The notes under the pieces are model-generated. The model was given only the letters and a program-made list of their open reading frames with translations. It did not search any database and was not told the origin of the DNA. Below, one piece after another: positions 20,001 to 25,288 of a DNA stretch of 25,288 nucleotides; within the stretch, counting starts at the first letter, position 1; every line of letters starts with the position of its first letter. The DNA is taken from contig KN894766.1 of assembly GCA_000934455.1 (NCBI GenBank), forward strand, positions 1-25,288, in the 5' to 3' direction. The DNA comes from Apostichopus parvimensis. Its lineage: Eukaryota > Echinodermata > Holothuroidea > Aspidochirotida > Stichopodidae. The translations under genes were made by a program, and so were the position numbers.

Positions 20001-23000
20001 CAATTTTTCAGCAAGTGAAAGTGTGTGACAATGTTTTTTCATTTAGGAATTGTTTGTTGTAATATAAATTGTAAACCAAAAAAAAAGATGAAATTTTAAT
20101 ATTTCCTTGTTCAGTATAGTCTGGAATGTGCTGTCATACTTTTAAAAATAGTAACTTTTTTGGAAAATGATCCCGAGCATTTATGATTTCCTGTTACCAT
20201 ATGAATATTGAATTGTTTATAAGTAAATCCATACCACGTAACAGTTATTGATGTGATAGTCATGTGATATATACCATCATGCTACTCGACGTTGTCTTCT
20301 TGAAGTCATCGTCTTCAAGTATGTAGTTCCTGCTTCAGTATTGTGTTTCTCACATGTTAAATAAGTTGTGTGGAAAACAGTCAATTCTTGCCTGCAACAT
20401 ACAGTAACATCTTGCATGGGAAGCTTTACAGTGTTTGCTTTTAGGCCTTGATATGCACTATTCCTTATTGGTAGGGGGGGGGGAATGGGGATGAGGGGGG
20501 TTTGTTTCTACTCATTTGACTTTTGAAATTTATGACTTGAGTCAGGCTTTCTTACAGCACTGAGTCTTCAGACAGTAAATGAAGAGGACGTCATCAGAAT
20601 GGGTGGGAATGTAACTTTCCCCCAAAAAATGTCTAATACTGTAACACACAAGCATGAGCTTTTTCCGCGAATTCGCGGAATATCCGTGATTTCTTTTCTA
20701 CCTTGGGGACAAAAAACTATTATCCTAACACACTGTAGCGTAAGCAAACTGGAGCCTATACCACAATTTTTGCAAAGTTCCGTGATTTTTTACCCCAGGC
20801 TCATCCCTGAACACAGATCTGATCTGTGTCTGGCTGTTTACTTTTAAATTAAACCAACTACCTCCCATCATACCACCAGGCTGAATTCATTGGATAATGA
20901 CCTGGTCGAAACCACTTAACATTCCATCTATACAGTGTAACTGTATAGCTGGAATGCTAAAGTTGCTATACACTTTATTTACTAATAAACATATATATGT
21001 CTACATATCTTTTGCAGACAGTTTGAAAAGTTTAAAGTCTAACTCTATTTTAAACCGAAACCTCTATTCAATCAGAGATCTGAATGGTGTGGAATTTTGA
21101 ATCTCGCTTGCAAATATTAACTCTGGTTGTCTTTCATTGGTAGCTTTGACCTTTGTACAACTATATATTAAATGGATCAAAACCATGTTTTCTCAGAATT
21201 TAGACCTTTCTCAGTGTCATTCTGTCTTACTTCCAGGCTGGCTGTACATTAAAAATTAATTAAGGACAATCATTGTAAAAATTATATATATACATTTTTC
21301 AGGCTGGTTTGTTAACCTCCCTGGCTGGTATTGGGCTTCTCATCTGGCTTGGGATGACCCCTCATGCCCCAGAGAACACCCCGAAACGGATGGGACTCCT
21401 CTCTGGATTTGCTTTCATGACTGGTACGTTGACAACTCTGCAACTAGCATTATTATTATGTTTGCTTATATTATATATATTCAATAATTTCCTTATTCCA
21501 CTCAGTCAATAATATGACACTTTTAATCGCAAACAGAGGAGGTGGAGGCAAAATACATCTAGTGGAAGATATTCCCTGTCATGTGGTCTGCTGAGCCACT
21601 CAAAAAAGCTTCAAAAAATAAAAAAAATCTAAAAAAGGGGTCATGAGGTCACCACCGCTACCATTTATAAACGTTGACAGTATTGTATGAAATCGGTACA
21701 GCTGGTACAAGTAGATGAACATACACATGTGCATTGTACTTACAGAGTTTGCAACTTTAGTGGTTGTGCACCTAATTTCGGTACATATCCGTAGTTATAT
21801 AGTATCTCAGTACATAGCTGTAGTTATATCATATATATCTGTACATATCTGCAGTTATATAGTCATATCTGTAGTTATATAGATATTTACTTTCCAGACA
21901 TGTGGAAATACTTTGGTCCTTGATTAATTTCAAGAATCAAACATATTCCAATTTGGGAGAGCAAAAGTAAACAACATGTTAATTACAATTCATTCACAAG
22001 TCATAAGTTAATCAATTAATCAATCAAAATCTATTATTATACTCTACTCTTTCTGTGAGAAAAACAGATTTTTTTCTTAACATATGCTTTATTTGCATTT
22101 TTTTGTTTGAAAATTTGCTTTATTTGCATTTTATGAACGGAACCATTCAGTCTTTTCAGTCATACGTTAGTCAGAGAGAAACTTTTTTTCCACGTTTGGG
22201 AATTATGCAATTTTATTTTTACGTGACTTTTCTTTTGCATTCATTTCCCGTCAGGTCTCAGCCTCGGGCCGTTGATGATGATCGTTGCAGATATTGATGT
22301 AACGTACGTATCAAAATGATTACCCTAACCTTTTTTTTGATGATACCAAATAAGTCTTGTCTTGATAACTTTGAACTTTGTGTTGGTTAGAGTAGGCACA
22401 AAATGAGTGCCGTTTATGTGCATTTTAAATTATGATAATAGTGAATTAATTTCTTTATAGTAACTTTCCAAAAATCTTCAGACTATGTAGTAAGGGAGGG
22501 CTTGACAAAATCATTGGCACAGAGAGCTTCAATTGCCTTCCATATCTCTGCACCTGCCCCCCCCCTCCCTCTCCAAACTGACCCTGCTGATGGCACAGAA
22601 TACCACATTTCCCTTTTCTTATTCCTTCATGTTCAATGTCAAATTGTAGGTTTGTTCATCAACAAAAGTCAAAAGCGTCAAACTGGAATCTAGTAGCTAT
22701 GGAAACGTTTAAGTGCTGTCAAAATGTTAAATGCCATTTGTATAAATAAAGTAGCAAATGTTTAACGGAAATGGTTGATTGTTCTGTTAATATGTTAACA
22801 AGTTGCAACAACATGACAAATTGTTTAAATTTAGTGTTTGAGAAATACGACATTGCCCGTGCGAAATGACAAAATGATAATTTGCCAAACGTCACCATTT
22901 TTCAAAATTTGCAGCAAAATGATAAATTGATCAAGTGCTTGTAATAAGATATCTTGTCAATTCAAACTGATCAATTACACTCGCCTCAGAATATCATCAT

Positions 23001-25206
23001 TTCAACATTTCTTTGGCACAGCAGAATGGCAAATTGCATAGAAAGATGTTAACACCTTAAATGTTGGCATAGGTATTGCATAGCAAGTACCATGCAAAAT
23101 ATCCCATATTCAGGGATGTGCCCCCAGCTACACTGGGTGGCCCCGCCCAGCACTTAAAAATCGTCTTAAAAATCGTGAATCCCGCCCAGCACCATTTTCA
23201 TCTAAAATCCTGACACTCCTAACAATATATTCAACATAAATTGGGCCTAGCCTATGCCAAAATCATACAGACTAATAATGCATCAGTTACGCATGCAAGA
23301 AACATTATTTACGACTCTCAATCGGTCCCTTGTAAAATCTCTTTGAAACAAACTAATAACTTTTACCAGGTACATAATATATTTCACTAAAAATAATTAA
23401 AAAATGTAAATTGTTAGCAAAACTAGTACCTGTGTATGTGCTTAAAAAGCTACACAAGTGCCAGCATTTGGCATCTGAGCACCTTCAAAATCGAAGGGGA
23501 GTGGGACACCCTCTCCCCCTTAGACCCCTCCCCCAGGACGGCGATCAGTATACCCGGCACTCAGAAAATCCTGGGCACATCCCTGCCTACATATGACATG
23601 TCAGGAACAAGAAATAAAATTGTTTAGGATATTTTATCGTTTCACTTTCTGTATGTGAGAATCATCCCATCATTTTCACATTAAATATACTTTTTTCGTT
23701 TTAATCTGTCCCTCTAGTATCATCCCGACCGCATTCTTGGGAACAGTTGTGGTCTTTACCAGTTTCACCTTGGCAGCTTTATTCGCGCAGAGAAGATCAT
23801 TCTTGTATCTGGGTGGTGAGAAGATTTTTTGTTATATTTGAAATACTGGAGAAACTTGAAAAACCCCCCAAAGACTTGATAATGATTGTAATTGGGTGTC
23901 TATTGGCAAATGCTGCATCATATAAGTTTATTACAAGTTTGTACCAGCGGTACTTGAGATTGAATGTTGTGGCCGAGTGGATAAATGCGGTGGCACTTGA
24001 AGCGTTGAGGCGTAGAAATCGGGAGGTTCTGGGTTCGATACCCGGCGGGGTCATAGTAAGGTTGGTTTTTCATCCAAGAGCAATCTACGGTTTTCCCATC
24101 TGAACTGACTTTCCAAATTGAAAAGATTCCAAATTTGGAGTTAAAATATTGAATTGGAAGCCACCCGGAGTGAAAGTTATAATCCATAAGCCCTTGCGTG
24201 TTTCTCTCACATTTGTGGGTTGCTTGAGCATCTTAAAATAACTGCTGATTATTATCATTATTATTATTATGATGAGATTGAATGTTATGGGAACACCAGG
24301 GCTGACAGAACAGTCACCAGAAATGGTGTTGATTCTGAGCAGGCATGAACGAGGAATACTTTATCTGGTATTGCATCGCAAAATGGTACGCTAAATGGTC
24401 AAAAATTGCTATACCCAAGTCCCAAGATGTGTAGCAGGTGTCCAAACAGGAATCATAGTATTTTATATGAGACAAAACCCAGAGCCTGCACAAACTACGA
24501 TGCAAAATCTTTGCACTAAATCATTCCCGAAAGTAAGCACCAACCCTTTATCTGCCGTCAATATACTCTGAATTAAATCCTCCGTAAAGTTGCCACCCAC
24601 ACTTTCCTCTGCGGATGAACGATGGAGACGACATTGCCGCCATGACGAATGTCACTCATTGGACGATTGGCAGATTAAAATAAAAAATTTAATATATAGT
24701 AATATTTAATATTGCTTAATTGCTTTCAGTATGCTTTACATGCTTTACAACAGTAATGCTTCAAGAACAAAAATTAATTGTGTATTCTTCTGCCACTAAA
24801 ATACCCCTGACAAGATATTCCTTTATCAGGTCAAATTTCAATGAGAGCCAGGGAGAAATATTGGTCGTAGCAAAGAGCCAGAGAGAAACAAACTCTGACT
24901 GTCCATCTCGATTGAGCAATTTACAGGTTAGCCCTCAAAGCCTTAAGGGTACGCATACCCAATGGCCAGATTGCAGACTGATCTCTATCTGTGGGTCAAA
25001 TTGAAATCCTCTGCGAGCTTGACTTGGTCCGCTTTGACCCTCATTGAGTTATTCCCCATTGTAAGAGGATGTTTAAGTACACAATTTTCACCTGCTGATA
25101 ACCATTTTTTTTTTTTTTAAACACAGCACCTCTGATGTCTGGTCTGTCCTTCCTCATCATCCTCTCATTTGCCAATATTTTCTTTGGATCCACTATGGTC
25201 TTTAAG
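16971..25206 (+). CDS. TMBIM6: Bax inhibitor-1 / TMBIM6, 3' end beyond the window
   Basis: BI-1, a multi-pass ER membrane protein of the TMBIM family that restrains stress-induced cell death and affects ER calcium and IRE1 signalling. Exons 16971-17032, 19601-19709, 21303-21423, 22255-22303, 23718-23815 and 25127-25206 join in phase into 173 residues. Recognisable blocks against human TMBIM6 are [71 protein letters not shown], and LMSGLS followed by FANIFFGS. The visible part covers about five membrane segments: residues 33-52, 58-75, 87-108, 115-136 and 142-167. Human is 237 residues, so roughly the last 65, including the last membrane segments and the pH-sensing C-terminal region, lie past 25288. 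The start is fixed by an ATG immediately after a splice acceptor (TTTCAG|ATG). No lesion is seen. Confidence 0.95.
17033..19600 (+). other. TMBIM6 intron after the first coding exon
   Basis: GTAAGT to TTATTTAG. It is mostly AT-rich. It contains an AAT/ATA microsatellite (about 18105-18120), a C15A8 tract (19141-19162) and a strong G-quadruplex motif (19465-19488) about 112 nt before the next exon. The reverse open frames at 17629-18311 show no recognisable product. Confidence 0.65.
19465..19488 (+). other. G-quadruplex motif upstream of exon 3
   Basis: The pattern G4-T-G5-TA-G5-T-G6 gives four long G-runs with one- or two-base loops, a very strong quadruplex motif on the transcript strand close to an acceptor. 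Confidence 0.75.
19601..19709 (+). CDS. TMBIM6: TMBIM6 coding exon with membrane segment 1
   Basis: It encodes Leu21 (completed) to Gln57: [12 protein letters not shown], then the Ala-rich first membrane segment ending in HIFTGFIQ. Acceptor TTATTTAG|GGAG, donor CAG|GTTAGT, phase 0 out. The frame stays open for 225 nt into the next intron. Confidence 0.95.
19710..21302 (+). other. TMBIM6 intron between exons for residues 57 and 58
   Basis: GTTAGT to ATTTTTCAG. The first 200 bp are GC-richer than the rest and end in a C17A9 tract (about 19911-19934). A second G-quadruplex motif lies at 20474-20500. There are no recognisable exons or elements with clear ends. Confidence 0.65.
20474..20500 (+). 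other. G-rich quadruplex motif
   Basis: The pattern G10-AAT-G4-ATGA-G6 has enough runs for a four-run quadruplex with short loops, on the transcript strand within a TMBIM6 intron. Confidence 0.6.
21303..21423 (+). CDS. TMBIM6: TMBIM6 coding exon with membrane segment 2
   Basis: It encodes residues 58-97 plus one base of Gly98: [17 protein letters not shown], the loop [13 protein letters not shown], and the start of segment 3 (LLSGFAFMT). Acceptor TTTTTCAG|GCT, donor ACTG|GTACGT, phase 1 out. Confidence 0.95.
21424..22254 (+). other. TMBIM6 intron with minisatellite
   Basis: GTACGT to TTCCCGTCAG. It contains the GTACATATCTGTAGTTATAT minisatellite. The rest is AT-rich without recognised features. 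Confidence 0.65.
21781..21882 (+). repeat. Minisatellite of GTACATATCTGTAGTTATAT units
   Basis: Four imperfect copies start at about 21781, 21810, 21841 and 21863, each ending GTAGTTATAT or GCAGTTATAT, with spacing of 22-31 bp. It is intronic. Confidence 0.8.
22255..22303 (+). CDS. TMBIM6: TMBIM6 coding exon, 49 nt
   Basis: It completes Gly98 and encodes [15 protein letters not shown] plus two bases of Thr114. Two donors are close together: GAT|GTAACG at 22299 and AC|GTACGT at 22304. Only the second keeps the frame into IIPTAFLGT, so I chose it. Confidence 0.85.
22304..23717 (+). other. TMBIM6 intron with hAT-like element
   Basis: GTACGT to CCCTCTAG. It contains the hAT-like element at 23111-23585 and a C-run (about 22558-22566). 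Elsewhere it is AT-rich, with recurring ACAAATTG/AAATGATAA-type words at 22800-22940. Confidence 0.65.
23111..23585. mobile_element. hAT-like non-autonomous element, 475 bp
   Basis: The ends are inverted repeats CAGGGATGTGCCC (23111-23123) and GGGCACATCCCTG (23573-23585), perfect over 13 bp. The flanking 8-mers CCCATATT and CCTACATA match at five of eight positions, a decayed duplication at best. CAGGGAT ends are typical of hAT. There is no transposase frame. Confidence 0.7.
23718..23815 (+). CDS. TMBIM6: TMBIM6 coding exon with membrane segment 4
   Basis: It completes Thr114 and encodes [20 protein letters not shown], then [12 protein letters not shown] plus one base of Ala147. This is the most conserved stretch against human TMBIM6. 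Acceptor CCCTCTAG|TATC, donor GTG|GTGAGA. Confidence 0.95.
23816..25126 (+). other. TMBIM6 intron with SINE
   Basis: GTGAGA to AAACACAG, with a T-run of about 14 (25105-25118) before the acceptor. It contains the tRNA-derived SINE at 23969-24272. Nothing else was recognised. Confidence 0.65.
23955..24286 (+). mobile_element. tRNA-derived SINE with 14-bp target duplication
   Basis: A perfect duplication TGAGATTGAATGTT flanks it (23955-23968 and 24273-24286). The head has an A box TGGCCGAGTGG (23970-23980) and a B box GGTTCGATACC (24032-24042), like class II Ser/Leu tRNAs, followed by a tRNA-unrelated body and an ATT-repeat tail (about 24248-24270). The acceptor stem is missing at the 5' end, so it is a retroposon and not a tRNA gene. 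It sits in sense orientation in the TMBIM6 intron. Confidence 0.92.
25127..25206 (+). CDS. TMBIM6: TMBIM6 coding exon, last in window
   Basis: It completes Ala147 and encodes residues 148-173, [20 protein letters not shown] followed by STMVFK. Donor AAG|GTATGT, phase 0 out. It matches the LMSALS...GNVFFGS region of human TMBIM6. Confidence 0.94.
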
Positions 25207-25288
25207 GTATGTTGTAAAGTACTTTTGAACTTTTGCAAAGAACACAAAGGTGACGGAATCGGGGAGGCACAGGGGGCACGTGCCCCCC
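25207..25288 (+). other. Start of the next TMBIM6 intron, ending in a palindrome
   Basis: After GTATGT the window ends in GGGGGCACGTGCCCCC (25272-25287), a perfect 16-bp palindrome preceded by CA. It may be the first edge of another transposon. The sequence stops before this can be judged. Confidence 0.5.

Noticed and set aside
23963..24053. Functional Ser/Leu tRNA gene
   Set aside because: A and B boxes are present, but the 5' acceptor strand is missing or replaced by target duplication and cannot pair with the 3' side. The unit continues into a SINE body with tail and duplication.
23797..24187. Reverse-strand open frames with GIEPRTS- and [13 protein letters not shown] peptides
   Set aside because: They run through the tRNA-derived head of the SINE, and such peptides are a common artefact of translated SINEs.
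1..25288. CRISPR arrays, operons, phage or integrated viral genes
   Set aside because: No regularly spaced direct repeats, no polycistronic coding, and no reverse transcriptase, capsid or envelope motifs were seen; the genes are spliced animal genes.

Overview
This is nuclear DNA from an animal. It is AT-rich and holds three spliced genes with ordinary GT-AG introns, among many short non-autonomous transposons, a tRNA-derived SINE and low-complexity tracts. One assembly gap (275 N) lies at 11080-11354. I see no bacterial operon, phage, CRISPR array or viral gene. The divergence of the two recognisable proteins from their human relatives, together with hAT-like MITEs, a tRNA-headed SINE and many C/G homopolymer runs, suggests a marine invertebrate deuterostome such as an echinoderm. 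That placement is inference; the sequence does not name the species.

Left third (1-5600): a five-exon plus-strand gene (ATG 1166, stop 5035-5037) encodes a 168-residue protein with four predicted membrane segments. I cannot assign it firmly. Its layout weakly resembles TMEM107, a ciliary transition-zone protein. A perfect 18-bp palindrome matching an RFX X-box lies about 760 bp upstream of its ATG, which would fit a ciliary role. Two copies of a dispersed GC-rich repeat flank its first two exons.

Centre (7600-12000): MRPL10 (mitochondrial ribosomal protein uL10m) runs on the minus strand in four coding exons, including a 28-nt first coding exon joined in phase across the intron that contains the gap. 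It converges on the four-TM gene. The stretch 12300-13140 upstream of it holds two tandem units of an older repeat, the second split by a hAT-like MITE. The tandem units carry direct-repeat nuclear-receptor-like and X-box-like motifs.

Right half (13500-25288): TMBIM6 (Bax inhibitor-1) runs on the plus strand. Six coding exons are present (173 residues), and the last part of the protein lies beyond the window. Its introns hold a 672-bp foldback MITE with an 8-bp target duplication, a 558-bp hAT-like element with internal subrepeats, a 475-bp hAT-like element, a SINE with a 14-bp target duplication, a minisatellite and strong G-quadruplex motifs. MRPL10 and TMBIM6 are transcribed divergently.

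The three genes do not form an evident pathway: a probable membrane or cilium protein, a mitoribosome protein and an ER membrane stress regulator. No wholly new system is evident. The most interesting items are the unassigned four-TM protein with its X-box palindrome, the nested transposon with a paralogous empty site, and the long hairpin-forming MITE in the first intron of TMBIM6.
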